Source: Myxococcales bacterium
GTDB taxonomy: Bacteria > Myxococcota_A > UBA9160 > UBA4427
DNA length: 64,000 nt
Direction of reading: 5' to 3'
Assembly (NCBI GenBank): GCA_022563535.1
Contig: JADFNE010000011.1
Location: forward strand, 26,476-90,475
This document shows positions 1-8,662 of this stretch, piece by piece; the stretch's first letter is position 1; every line of letters begins with the position of its first letter. The position numbers and the translations under genes are program-made. Below the pieces are notes generated by a model. The model was not told the DNA's origin. It made no database searches and worked only from the letters and a program-made list of their open reading frames with translations.

Positions 1-1
1 C

Positions 2-673
2 TCCCAGGTGCGCGCGGCCGCGACGGTGGGCGAACTCAATCGCGCCAAATCCGAACTCGAAGGAATGAATGAATCGCTCGCGGACCACGATCGCAACACC
101 AAGCGGGCGCTCGCCGAGGCCAATTCGTCGAACGAAGCCAAGGATCAGATGTTTGCCGCCGTCACCAAGGCCATCGAAGAGATCAACGAATGCTTGAGCA
201 TCGCGTCGACAAGCTGTGAGGAGAACGCCAGGGCGTCTCGAGCGGCCGGGAGCGCAGCCGATAGCGCGTTGACTGAAGCGACCCAGATGGCTCAGCGCGC
301 GACCGAGATCATCGATGTCTCGTCGGCGATTCGCACCGTCGCGGACCGAACACGCCTGCTCTCTCTCAATGCAAAAATTGAAGCCAGCAAGGCGAAGGAG
401 TTTGGTCGCGGGTTCAGCGTCGTGGCCGACGAAGTAAAGAAGCTCTCCCAGGAGGCCTCGGAGGCGAGCGAGCGAATCGCGCATGTGGCCGGAGCAATCG
501 AAGACAGCACAGGGAAGATTCGCAAATTGATCAGCGAAGTTCGGGAGACCACCGACGAAGTGAACACCAGCTCGGGCCGCATCGTCACGACTGCGAAGCG
601 TCAAGAAATCGCGATCAACGAGCTACTCGCGGAGATCGGGGAGAAGCACGGCGGCAACGTCGATCTCTTCTGA
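2..673 (+). CDS. Methyl-accepting chemotaxis-type signalling protein, C-terminal part (5' end outside window)
   Basis: The frame is open from the window edge, so the true start is upstream; the GTG at base 8 is internal. The visible ~223 residues are a long helical signalling hairpin. The tip motif around residues 110-145 (TRLLSLNAKIEASKA, then GRGFSVVADEVKKLS) is the conserved cytoplasmic tip of chemoreceptors, which contacts CheA/CheW. No membrane segment or ligand domain is visible, so its sensory input is unknown. The C-terminus ends soon after the hairpin, with no NWETF-type CheR/CheB docking pentapeptide. It converges with the VOC gene. Family assignment is firm; soluble versus membrane receptor cannot be decided here. 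Confidence 0.85.
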   Translation, partial: SQVRAAATVGELNRAKSELEGMNESLADHDRNTKRALAEANSSNEAKDQMFAAVTKAIEEINECLSIASTSCEENARASRAAGSAADSALTEATQMAQRATEIIDVSSAIRTVADRTRLLSLNAKIEASKAKEFGRGFSVVADEVKKLSQEASEASERIAHVAGAIEDSTGKIRKLISEVRETTDEVNTSSGRIVTTAKRQEIAINELLAEIGEKHGGNVDLF

Positions 674-674
674 T

Positions 675-693
675 CGCCGACCCGCGATCGGCG
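675..693. other. Short inverted repeat between convergent genes
   Basis: CGCCGA and TCGGCG form a perfect 6-bp stem around a 7-nt loop, two bases after the chemoreceptor stop codon and before the convergent VOC gene. There is no following T-tract, so it is only a weak candidate for a terminator or transcript-end structure. Confidence 0.3.
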
Positions 694-723
694 CAAGCCA
701 ATGCGCGAGTTCTCAACAGACTG

Positions 724-1206
724 TCAGTCCCCAGATGCCGCCGCGCGGAACGCCGAGATCACGTCGTCGGGTGCCTGCACGAGTTCGACCAACACGCCTT
801 CGGCGCCGATCGGCGATTCTTCATTGCCTTTGGGGTGAATGAAACAAACGTCATACCCCGACGCACCCTTGCGTATGCCCCCCGGCGTAAAGCGGACCCC
901 TTGTTCCCCAAGCCAGCGATACGCGACCGCCAGATCATCCACCCACAGTCCTACGTGATTGAGCGCGGGTTCGTGAACCTTGGGTTTTTTGTCCGGGTCG
1001 ATGGGTTGCATCAAATCGACTTCGACCTTGAACAACCCTGCGCCCGCCACCGCAATGTCTTCGTCGACGTTTTCGCCTTCGCTGCGATACGTCCCTGCCG
1101 GCGTCAATCCGAGGGTGTCGATCCAAAATCGGCGCAGCGCTGACTTGTCCAGACCCCCAACTGCAATCTGTTGAAGCCCAAGCACACGAAACGGCCGATC
1201 CGACAT
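724..1206 (-). CDS. VOC-family (glyoxalase/bleomycin-resistance fold) protein
   Basis: A 160-residue protein with the two beta-alpha-beta-beta-beta modules of the vicinal oxygen chelate family. The N-terminal [18 protein letters not shown], the central [11 protein letters not shown] and the C-terminal VLVELVQAP strands are typical. Such proteins bind a metal through His/Glu and act as glyoxalases, epimerases or dioxygenases; the substrate cannot be read from sequence. H(89-90 region, NHVGLWV) and the final Glu (VLVELV) are plausible metal ligands. I chose the ATG at 1206 because GGAG lies 9 nt upstream; a GTG five codons earlier would place that same GGAG inside the coding region. A methylmalonyl-CoA epimerase-like role is possible but unproven. 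Confidence 0.75.
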   Translation of the reverse strand: MSDRPFRVLGLQQIAVGGLDKSALRRFWIDTLGLTPAGTYRSEGENVDEDIAVAGAGLFKVEVDLMQPIDPDKKPKVHEPALNHVGLWVDDLAVAYRWLGEQGVRFTPGGIRKGASGYDVCFIHPKGNEESPIGAEGVLVELVQAPDDVISAFRAAASGD

Positions 1207-1341
1207 CTCAAAATTCTCCACAGGTTGCCCTCTCGGGGCGCCAGTTGATTTGCGCCAATGACTCTAGCCGACACCCACCCCGCACCGAAACCAGTCGGGC
1301 TGCTACTCTCCTGCCTTCTCATTCATGCGAAAGCCAGCCTA

Positions 1342-2646
1342 ATGCTCGACACCCTGCGATCATTCTTCGATCCGCCGATTTCATCCGATCCCAGCCAGAT
1401 CAAGGCAAGACTTGCTTGGGTCGTGCGGCTGCGTTGGTTGGCTCTCGGCGCCCAGTTGTTGTCCATCATTCCGGCCCTCGAGTTCGAGGTGCTCCAGCGA
1501 CACTTGCTGCCGGCCTTCATCGCCGTGGTCGCCGCCCTGGCTCTGCTCAACATCGTTTCCTGGGCGGCCCTGCGGAGACAAACCGACGCCCATCTCGGAC
1601 ACGTGTTCTTCCAGCTCGCCGCCGACATTGTCGCCTTGACCGCGCTGCTCGCGCTGACCGGTGGAGCCTGGAACCCGCTGATGCCGATCCTCTTTGTCCA
1701 CATGGGTCTCGGCGCACTGCTGCTCGAAGGGCGACTGAGTTTCTTCCTCTTCGTCTTGCTGCTCGGGTGCATCGGATTCAATCAGGTTTACGCACAAATT
1801 GCGCCGGGCCTCGAGGCCAACCTGCTGCCCGCCTACTTGTTGTTTCCCGCACAGTTCATTGTTGCCGGTGTGTTCTGGATCCTGACAGCGTGGCTGTCGC
1901 GAACCTTGATGGCACTGCAGGCCCACTACTCATTCTTGAGCGAGCGCAAGACTCGCATCGATCGCCTGCGCGCCGTCGGTGCTCTGGCCGCGGGACTTTC
2001 CCATGAGTTTGCGACTCCCCTCAACACTGCAAAGCTGAAACTCGAACGTCTTGCACGCACCAATGATTTAAAGGACGACAGCGATTGGGCAACGGCTTCC
2101 GAAGCCCTCGAGCGCTGCGAAGAAATTTTGCGGCGCATGTCTGGTTCCCAGCTCGAACCCGAAGGATTGAAGCTCGAAGCCGTCGACGTAGCGATGATCG
2201 TCGAGCGCATGTGCGACAGTGCGTCGGAAGCTGACCGCGCGCCTGGAACATCAAAGATCCGATTCACTGATAACGGCCGCAGCCATCGCCGCGCGCTGCT
2301 TCCCGCAGTTGCCTTTTCCCATGCGATCTTGAACCTGCTCGACAACGCTCGAGAATCGACCCACGGCACCGGACAGATCGACGTCGATGTGAGCTCCCGG
2401 GGCGGACGGATCCAGGTGCGGATCATGGATCGCGGTCCAGGTTGGCCCGACGTCGTGCGCAAGCACTTTGGCGAACCGTTCATCACCACCAAGCCCGATG
2501 GAGTTGGACTCGGACTTTACTATGTTCATAATCTGACCGAGGCCGTCGGCGCCGAGTTCACCCTGGAGGATCGCGAGCAGGGCGGAGCCGTAGCGCGGAT
2601 CTCGTTGCCCGCCCTGAGCCCGGTTGGAGAAACAACGCTGAGTTGA
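1342..2646 (+). CDS. regB: RegB/PrrB-type redox-sensing membrane histidine kinase
   Basis: A 434-residue sensor kinase with about six hydrophobic segments in residues 25-200, a dimerisation/phosphoacceptor box (GLSHEFATPLNT, His near residue 220), an N box (LNLLDNARES) and G boxes (DRGPGW, GVGLGLYY). Two RegB hallmarks are visible: the quinone-site heptapeptide GGxxNPF, here GGAWNPL in the membrane domain, and the redox-active cysteine in ERCEEILRRMSG (near residue 259), equivalent to RegB Cys265. In the family, oxidation of the Cys or quinone binding shuts off autophosphorylation. The ATG at 1342 gives a RegB-like N-terminus (29 residues before LRW); an in-frame ATG at 1258 would add 28 residues. 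The cognate regulator follows. Confidence 0.85.
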   Translation: MLDTLRSFFDPPISSDPSQIKARLAWVVRLRWLALGAQLLSIIPALEFEVLQRHLLPAFIAVVAALALLNIVSWAALRRQTDAHLGHVFFQLAADIVALTALLALTGGAWNPLMPILFVHMGLGALLLEGRLSFFLFVLLLGCIGFNQVYAQIAPGLEANLLPAYLLFPAQFIVAGVFWILTAWLSRTLMALQAHYSFLSERKTRIDRLRAVGALAAGLSHEFATPLNTAKLKLERLARTNDLKDDSDWATASEALERCEEILRRMSGSQLEPEGLKLEAVDVAMIVERMCDSASEADRAPGTSKIRFTDNGRSHRRALLPAVAFSHAILNLLDNARESTHGTGQIDVDVSSRGGRIQVRIMDRGPGWPDVVRKHFGEPFITTKPDGVGLGLYYVHNLTEAVGAEFTLEDREQGGAVARISLPALSPVGETTLS

Positions 2647-2684
2647 ACTAACCTGTTCTAAACGATCGACACGAGCGAGTTGAG

Positions 2685-3242
2685 ATGCACGATTCGAACG
2701 ACACACAGTCCGAGCAGGAAGAAAAGACGCTCTTGATCGTCGAGGACGACGAGCGCTTTGCCGAAACCCTTGCCACCGAGTTTCGCGATCGAGGCTACAC
2801 GGTGGCGCATGTCGCGGACATCGCTGCACTCGAAGTCACGGATCCGAGTGAGTTCAGTTACGCCGTGGTCGACCTGCGATTGCGCCGGGATAGTGGCCTG
2901 GACGCGATCTCCTCGATCAAGTCCCGCTCGCCGGGCACGCGGGTCGTCGTGCTCACGGGCTATGGAAGCATCGCTACCGCGGTACAGGCCACCAAGAATG
3001 GCGCGACGAACTATCTCACCAAGCCAGTCGACATGGATGAACTCGAGCACACCCTGGTCACTGGCGGTGCGGGGGACGAAACGCCGATTCCAGACGAGTT
3101 CCAGAGCCTCGATCGCCACGAGCGCGAGTACATTGAATACGTGCTCAACGAATGCGGTGGAAACATCAGCCAGGCTGCCCGTCGGCTTGGACTTCATCGC
3201 CAAAGCCTGCAACGAAAGTTGCGCAAGTTCACGCCGCGCTGA
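2685..3242 (+). CDS. regA: RegA/PrrA/ActR-type response regulator
   Basis: A 185-residue regulator: receiver domain (residues ~14-125) with acidic pocket DD, phospho-acceptor Asp63 (VVDLRLRRDSG), and the near-invariant family segment GYGSIATAVQATKNGATNYLTKP. The C-terminal Fis-like helix-turn-helix (ECGGNISQAARRLGLHRQSL) is diagnostic of RegA/PrrA/ActR. These regulators couple redox state to energy-generating genes (respiration, carbon and nitrogen fixation, photosynthesis where present). It lies 38 nt after the kinase gene, so the two are probably cotranscribed. Its targets in this organism are unknown. Confidence 0.9.
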   Translation: MHDSNDTQSEQEEKTLLIVEDDERFAETLATEFRDRGYTVAHVADIAALEVTDPSEFSYAVVDLRLRRDSGLDAISSIKSRSPGTRVVVLTGYGSIATAVQATKNGATNYLTKPVDMDELEHTLVTGGAGDETPIPDEFQSLDRHEREYIEYVLNECGGNISQAARRLGLHRQSLQRKLRKFTPR

Positions 3243-3277
3243 TCTGAGTCGAGTTCGCAACGAAAGGAAGAATCCGT

Positions 3278-4027
3278 ATGGGCCGTTTCAACGACCTGAT
3301 CGTTCTGGTCACCGGCGCCGCGTCTGGCATTGGCAAGTCGAGTGTTCTGCGCATGGCCGAAGAAGGAGCCGCGGTCGTGTGCGCGGATATTCAATCCGAG
3401 GCGGCGGAAGCCACTGCGAAGGAAGCACGGGAACTCGGTGCTCGAGCGATCGCGCTCAGCCTGGATGTCTCGGACCCTGACTCAGTAAAGAGCGCAGTCG
3501 CGGCGAGCGTTTCGGAATTTGGACGCATTGACTCACTGTGCAACATCGCGGGCATCCTGCACTTCGACAACACCCACGATCTCACCCTCGACCGTTGGAA
3601 CCAGATCATCGCCGTCAACCTCACCGGAACGTTTCTGATGACCCAGGCCGCCCTGCCGCATCTGCTCGAAAGCAAGGGCGCGCTGGTCAACATGGCCTCG
3701 ATCGCCGGGCTCGCCGGTCAGCCCTGGAGCGCGGCCTATGCTGCTTCGAAGGGAGGCGTGATTTCGTTCACCCGATCGATCGCCGTCGAGTATGGCAAGC
3801 AGGGCATGCGCGCGAATTCGGTTTCGCCCGGCGGGATCCTGACACCGATGCTGGAGGAATTTCGGCTGCCCGACGGTGCCGATGCAGCGTTGCTCCAGCG
3901 CATCATGCCGCTGGACAAGATGCGGGAGGCGAGTACCGCTGCCGCCGTGGTGGCGTTTCTAGCGTCGCCCGATTCGATCCATATCAACGGCGAATCGATT
4001 CGAGTAGACGGCGGGACGCTGGCGTAG
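3278..4027 (+). CDS. SDR-family NAD(P)-dependent oxidoreductase
   Basis: A 249-residue classical short-chain dehydrogenase/reductase. The glycine-rich cofactor motif TGAASGIG is near residues 12-19, the Asp of CADIQ suggests NAD(H) preference, the structural NAG-like motif is CNIAG, and the catalytic Ser-Tyr-Lys set is MASIAG plus YAASKGG. It ends with the usual IRVDGG tail. AAAGGAAG about 8 nt upstream of the ATG serves as ribosome binding site. The substrate (secondary alcohol/ketone) cannot be inferred. It directly follows the RegA-like gene and converges with rpoD with only 11 nt between stops. Confidence 0.85.
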   Translation: MGRFNDLIVLVTGAASGIGKSSVLRMAEEGAAVVCADIQSEAAEATAKEARELGARAIALSLDVSDPDSVKSAVAASVSEFGRIDSLCNIAGILHFDNTHDLTLDRWNQIIAVNLTGTFLMTQAALPHLLESKGALVNMASIAGLAGQPWSAAYAASKGGVISFTRSIAVEYGKQGMRANSVSPGGILTPMLEEFRLPDGADAALLQRIMPLDKMREASTAAAVVAFLASPDSIHINGESIRVDGGTLA

Positions 4028-4038
4028 GTTTCGAGAGC

Positions 4039-5910
4039 CTATTCGAGAAAGCTTCGCAGGACCGAGCTGCGACTCGGATGTCGCAGCTTGCGCAGTGCCT
4101 TGGCTTCGATCTGGCGAATGCGCTCCCGGGTCACGTCGAAGTCGTTTCCGACCTCTTCGAGGGTTCGCTTCGAACGCTCGTCGATGCCAAAGCGCATCTT
4201 GAGGACTCGCGCCTCCCGCGCCGGCAAGCTCGAGAGTGCGTCGCGGGTGTGATTTGCCAAGCTCGCGCGGATCGCAGCTTCTTGCGGGCATTCGGCGTTT
4301 TCATCTTCGATGAAGTCCCCGAGATGGCTTTCTTCATCGCCGACCGCGGCCTCGAGACTCACCGGCTCACGGGCGATCTTGAAGACCATCTGAACCTTGT
4401 CGAGGGGCAGATTCAGTTCCTGGGCGAGTTCCTCGGGAGAAGGCTCGCGACCGAATCGCTGCACGAGATGGCGCGTTGCCCGCACCAGCTTGTTGATGGT
4501 GTCGATCATATGGACCGGAATTCGAATGGTTCGGGCCTGGTCGGCAATCGCCCGGGTAATGGCCTGGCGGATCCACCAAGTTGCATAGGTCGAAAACTTG
4601 TATCCGCGTTGGTACTCGAACTTTTCCACGGCCTTCATCAGGCCGAGGTTTCCCTCCTGGATCAGGTCGGAGAACTGTAGACCGCGGTTGTTGTACTTCT
4701 TGGCGATGGATACCACGAGGCGAAGATTTGCCTCGATCAGCTCTTCCTTGGCGAGATGAGCGCGGTCCGCGGATTCTGTATAACAATTGAGGGCGAGTCG
4801 CACTTCGTCGCCAGTCATCCTGCAGTCGGCTTCGAGGGCCTGGATGTCTTCGATGATCTCGCCCAGCAGCTCTTGCGCCTGGGCAATGCGGGCTGCATCG
4901 CCGCCCAATTTGGTCAACGCATCCTTTGCTTTGACACCTCGACCTCCGGTTGCCGCAGCGAAACTGCAGAATTGTTCGACGCTGACCATGAACGGGCGCA
5001 CCACCATCTGTGCGCGACCGTCGAGCAGGCTGAAGGCTTCGCCGAGATCGCGAAAACAGTCGACCAGATCGGTGAAGCGCGGCCGTGAGAACCGCACCTT
5101 GCGAAGCCGGGTGAGCATCTTGCGATAGTCGGTGTCGTTCTTGGCCCGCAACTGAGATTGGATCTCGACGCTGGCGCCAGATTCTGCGATCTCGGCGTGC
5201 CGCTTGACGGTTTGGGTCTTGAGCTTCGCGATGTAGTTCACTGCCTGGAGGAACTGCTTGCGACGTTGTTCCTGCGGCGGTCCGTTCGCGTCGTCCAGTC
5301 CATCGACAACCCGGCGAAGACTGAGCTCTTCCGACTTGAAAAGTTCGCTCAATTCCATCACCGCCTCGATCCCCCAGGCGTTCCCCAACACGGCAAACTG
5401 GGCGTCGTGGGTCGCGGATTCGATTCGCTTTGCGATCTCGACCTCGCCCTCGCGAGTCAACAGCGAAACGCGTCCCATCTCGCGCAGGTATACCCGCACC
5501 GGGTCGCGCATTGCCGTGGCATCCGCGGCGGTGCGGGTCCTCGGCGCAACCTTGCGCACTCGGGTCGGCTTGTCGGGAAGTTTGGCGGTCGCGTTTCCGG
5601 CCTGAGAATCTGTCGGGAGTGCAGCGACGGTTTTCGTCGAGCGAGTGCGCTTGCTTCGAGTAGCGGCTTTGCTGGTGGCTTTACGGGTAGAGGCCACGCG
5701 AGCGGCGTTCTTCTTTTTCCTGTTGCTGGCGCTCTGCTTGTTGCGAGATTTCGTCGCCGGTTGTTGGCGCCTGGAGGCGGGCGTCACAGCGACGTCTTCG
5801 CTTTCGCTGCTCTGGGCTGCGCGCTGGGTTTGGTCCTTGGCATCACCACGTTCAGTGGGAGACTCGGTACGATTCAAGTCCGCGGACATTGTTGACGCGT
5901 TCGAGGCCAT
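4039..5910 (-). CDS. rpoD: RNA polymerase primary sigma factor (sigma-70)
   Basis: 623 residues. Region 1.2 begins at Asp136 ([11 protein letters not shown]). The non-conserved region spans ~210-390, followed by region 2 ([41 protein letters not shown]), region 3, and region 4 with the promoter -35 helix-turn-helix ([18 protein letters not shown]). The core is complete for a housekeeping sigma. The N-terminus is odd: residues ~45-125 are a Lys/Arg/Ser/Thr/Ala-rich tail, and no acidic region 1.1 is recognisable. The start ATG follows AAGGAG separated by eight consecutive cytosines. It is the last gene of rpsU-dnaG-rpoD, 169 nt after dnaG, and that spacer may hold its own promoter. Confidence 0.97.
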   Translation of the reverse strand: MASNASTMSADLNRTESPTERGDAKDQTQRAAQSSESEDVAVTPASRRQQPATKSRNKQSASNRKKKNAARVASTRKATSKAATRSKRTRSTKTVAALPTDSQAGNATAKLPDKPTRVRKVAPRTRTAADATAMRDPVRVYLREMGRVSLLTREGEVEIAKRIESATHDAQFAVLGNAWGIEAVMELSELFKSEELSLRRVVDGLDDANGPPQEQRRKQFLQAVNYIAKLKTQTVKRHAEIAESGASVEIQSQLRAKNDTDYRKMLTRLRKVRFSRPRFTDLVDCFRDLGEAFSLLDGRAQMVVRPFMVSVEQFCSFAAATGGRGVKAKDALTKLGGDAARIAQAQELLGEIIEDIQALEADCRMTGDEVRLALNCYTESADRAHLAKEELIEANLRLVVSIAKKYNNRGLQFSDLIQEGNLGLMKAVEKFEYQRGYKFSTYATWWIRQAITRAIADQARTIRIPVHMIDTINKLVRATRHLVQRFGREPSPEELAQELNLPLDKVQMVFKIAREPVSLEAAVGDEESHLGDFIEDENAECPQEAAIRASLANHTRDALSSLPAREARVLKMRFGIDERSKRTLEEVGNDFDVTRERIRQIEAKALRKLRHPSRSSVLRSFLE

Positions 5911-6079
5911 GGGGGGGGCTCCTTGCGATCAGCTGAGCCAAATTGAATCACACGCTTATACATGAATCAGTTGGCGAAACTCTGCTGCTATTTAGTCTCT
6001 ACTACTCTGTCTAGTCCTGCTCGGTTCAGTCGTTCCAGGTTATCAAAATTTCGTGCATACGACGCGTCCCTTCATTCAT

Positions 6080-7969
6080 TCATTGCGTCGTGTGATTAGA
6101 AACTCCCATTGCAGCACGCCGTGCCTCGAGCTGCTTCTGTTTCTTTGCCAGCAACTTGTCTACATCCGCGTTCGGATCGCGAAGTTGACGAGTCACCGAG
6201 CCTTCTGCCTCGGTTCGCTGTCGTCGGGCAAACCAACCCAGGACATCCTCGAGCATGCGTCCTGGGGAAGTTTCGCTGTCTTCGACGACGTCGTCTACTG
6301 CTACCCGGCGCAAACATGCCGCAGCCTCACTATCAAGCAAAGGTTCCAGGATTTCGAGATCGATCGCACCCGAATCGTCGAGTTTTCCGTCCTGCGCCGC
6401 GTCAATCAGCAGCGTCAAGATGGACTTCCATTTCCCCGCTGGAACCAGCCCGTCGACCTGTGTGCGCACGCGCTCGGTCAGCAGGGTCGGATGCAGGAAG
6501 GCCAACTGAGTCAACAAGTGAAGATGCTGCTCTTCGCGCCCTGCCAGGCGGTTTTCCACCAACCGCGGCGCGGGAGCTGCGGCAGCGCCGCGTTCCCCGG
6601 GCGCGCTCATACGATTCTCGCGCGCTCTCGCCTTGCTCAGCGCGCCTCGCACTACCTCTGAAACCGCGGCCGGGTCCGTGCCCGTCACCATGGCGAGACG
6701 TCTTGCGTACTCCGTGCGTTCAACCGGATCCGGGTAGAGTGCGATCAAGGGAGCCAGGTGTGCGACGACCGCCGCCTTTTCGGCTGGCGTCGTGCAACCG
6801 CGCTTGAGCGCGTTCTGGATCACGATCTCGATGGCGTCAGGCGACTCTTCGACCAATTTACGCAGCGCGTCAGGGCCCTGCTCGTTCAGGAAACTGTCCG
6901 GGTCCTGGCCTTGGGGCAAGAGCGCGGCACGCACCCGCAAACCACCGGGTAGCAATACGGGCAGCGCCTTTTCGACCGCGTTCTGCCCGGCGAGGTCCCC
7001 GTCGAAGAGCAGTACGATCTCCGAAGTGCGGCGCGCAAGTTGGCGTGCGTGTCCTTCGGTGAGTGCAGTGCCACAGGTTGCCAGCGATCCCGTGAGGCCC
7101 GCCCGGGCCAGGGCGATGCGATCGAAGTAGCCCTCACAAACGATTGCGCGGCCCGCTTTGCGAGTGCCCTCGAGCGCTTCGGGAAACCCGTAAAGCGCGT
7201 CGCGCTTGTGAAAGATGGGGGTCTCTGGCGTATTGAGATACTTGGGCTCCTGATCGGCGAAGATCGCTCGCCCGCCGAAGCCCACGATGCGGTCGCGCAC
7301 GTCGCGGATGGGAAACACGATGCGACCTCGGAGCCGGGCGTAGCTGCCGCCCTTTGCCGCTCTGCGATTGGCGTCGCCTGCCTTCGCCTCGCGTTCAATC
7401 AAGAGCCCGGCCAGGATTGCATCGGCTTCGCTCACCTCGCCCCGGACAAGATCGGCGCCGAGTTCATCCCAGCTGTTGGGCGCGTAGCCGATTCCGAAGC
7501 GCTCGCTGGCTGCTGCATCAAAACCGCGCTCGGCGAGGTACTCGATCGCCCGCTCTCCGCCCGCGCCCGCGAGACTGCGGCGGTAGAACAGCTGCGCGCG
7601 CGCGTTGGCGGCGAACAGCAACTCTGTTGTACTGGGACCAGAACCGGGACCCGTACTGGAATCACCCCGATCGTTCTCTGGAACTTCGACGCCGCATTCG
7701 CGACCAAGAGTTCGAACCGCCTCGGGGAAGGAAAGGTTCTCGTACTCCATCAGAAATTTCATCACGCTGCCGCCCACCTGGCAGCCAAAACAATGAAAGA
7801 TCTGTCGTTCGGGATTGACGTTGAAAGAGGGAGTCTTCTCTTCGTGAAAGGGACAACGGCCCTTGTAGTTTCGGCCGGCCTTTTTCAGATCAACGTATCG
7901 ACCAATCAGGCTGACGATGTCAATTCGATCTCGAATCGTCGCGATGGTCTCTTCAGGAATCCGACCCAC
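6080..7969 (-). CDS. dnaG: DNA primase
   Basis: 629 residues, GTG start. It has an N-terminal CHC2 zinc-binding domain (CPFHEEKTPSFNV ... HCFGCQVGG), the catalytic core, and a TOPRIM fold (IVCEGYFDRIAL; LLFDGDLAGQNA; LPQGQDPDSFL) supplying the metal-binding acidic residues. The C-terminal ~150 residues form the helicase-binding part. It makes RNA primers at replication forks with DnaB. It lies 35 nt after rpsU and ahead of rpoD, the classical macromolecular-synthesis operon, which couples replication, transcription and translation. Confidence 0.97.
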   Translation of the reverse strand: MGRIPEETIATIRDRIDIVSLIGRYVDLKKAGRNYKGRCPFHEEKTPSFNVNPERQIFHCFGCQVGGSVMKFLMEYENLSFPEAVRTLGRECGVEVPENDRGDSSTGPGSGPSTTELLFAANARAQLFYRRSLAGAGGERAIEYLAERGFDAAASERFGIGYAPNSWDELGADLVRGEVSEADAILAGLLIEREAKAGDANRRAAKGGSYARLRGRIVFPIRDVRDRIVGFGGRAIFADQEPKYLNTPETPIFHKRDALYGFPEALEGTRKAGRAIVCEGYFDRIALARAGLTGSLATCGTALTEGHARQLARRTSEIVLLFDGDLAGQNAVEKALPVLLPGGLRVRAALLPQGQDPDSFLNEQGPDALRKLVEESPDAIEIVIQNALKRGCTTPAEKAAVVAHLAPLIALYPDPVERTEYARRLAMVTGTDPAAVSEVVRGALSKARARENRMSAPGERGAAAAPAPRLVENRLAGREEQHLHLLTQLAFLHPTLLTERVRTQVDGLVPAGKWKSILTLLIDAAQDGKLDDSGAIDLEILEPLLDSEAAACLRRVAVDDVVEDSETSPGRMLEDVLGWFARRQRTEAEGSVTRQLRDPNADVDKLLAKKQKQLEARRAAMGVSNHTTQ

Positions 7970-8004
7970 TTGTGCCCCAATCAGGGCGACGAACCCATCA
8001 TCAA

Positions 8005-8202
8005 TTAATGGGTCATTCGCCTTATCTTTTTCAGCGCCCGCTTGCGAGCAGCGGCAGCTTTCTTCTTCTTACTGATGCTCGGCTTGTCGTAATACTCACG
8101 TCGTCGCAGCTCAGTGAGAATTCCGGCTTTTTCACAGGTCTTCTTGAATCGCTTCATTGCCTGTTCGAAAGATTCGTTGTCCTTGACTTTGATCACGGGC
8201 AT
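8005..8202 (-). CDS. rpsU: 30S ribosomal protein S21
   Basis: 65 residues beginning [19 protein letters not shown], matching the whole bS21 family, with the basic tail [19 protein letters not shown] chose the ATG at 8202 because it gives the canonical N-terminus and has AGGAG 12 nt upstream; the frame stays open 15 codons further but those residues do not belong to the family. S21 sits at the anti-Shine-Dalgarno end of 16S rRNA and helps initiation. First gene of rpsU-dnaG-rpoD. Confidence 0.95.
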   Translation of the reverse strand: MPVIKVKDNESFEQAMKRFKKTCEKAGILTELRRREYYDKPSISKKKKAAAARKRALKKIRRMTH

Positions 8203-8662
8203 GCGTGCTTCTTGCTCCTGGCTTTCGCTAGTTGGGGACGTGTCCACCGGTTCACGAAATACCTGTTGGTGAGTGGTTTTCGATGGCGTCTCGTGACGAA
8301 ATTACATCGAAAGAAATCGCTTTTTGAGGCCCTCTTTGTCCTCGTAGCGCCCTGTTTGATTACAGCCCACGATATGCCCTGTATCCTTATTTTTCGGCAT
8401 ATCGGAGGTAAAACACTACAGTGAATCGACTAGAGTGTTGCATTATTCCCCCTACTACTTGATTATTGTTCCAGAGCAGAAGGTTCTTCGATTTATTGCA
8501 CATTCCCGAATGTCGCCTGCGCGTCAGCTGCTTGTTCCTGCCTCTCAGGCCCGCTCTTCGGGGTCCGGGGCGACTGGCTTCAGCCTAAAAATACCCGTCA
8601 AATCAACTGGCTTCACTCTAATCGGCACAAGCGCGTCACCCTAGCGCAGGGCGCTTGCCAGC
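8203..8662. promoter_or_regulatory. Upstream region of the rpsU-dnaG-rpoD operon
   Basis: 460 nt without a credible gene separate the end of hisA from rpsU; this must hold the promoter(s) of the macromolecular-synthesis operon. It is more AT-rich than its surroundings around 8320-8480. AATAAT-like -10 candidates occur on the minus strand near 8441-8446, but no matching -35 hexamer is convincing. A GATATGCC/GGCATATC inverted repeat lies at 8371-8403 (listed separately). Confidence 0.5.
8371..8403. other. 8-bp perfect inverted repeat in the rpsU leader region
   Basis: GATATGCC (8371-8378) and GGCATATC (8396-8403) flank a 17-nt AT-rich spacer. It lies ~170 nt upstream of the rpsU start codon, so it could be a hairpin in the 5' leader or a repressor operator. 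No known motif is recognised. Confidence 0.4.

Noticed and set aside
1258..1341. Longer start for the RegB-like kinase
   Set aside because: The 28 extra residues have no counterpart in RegB proteins and there is no ribosome site before that ATG; kept only as an alternative.
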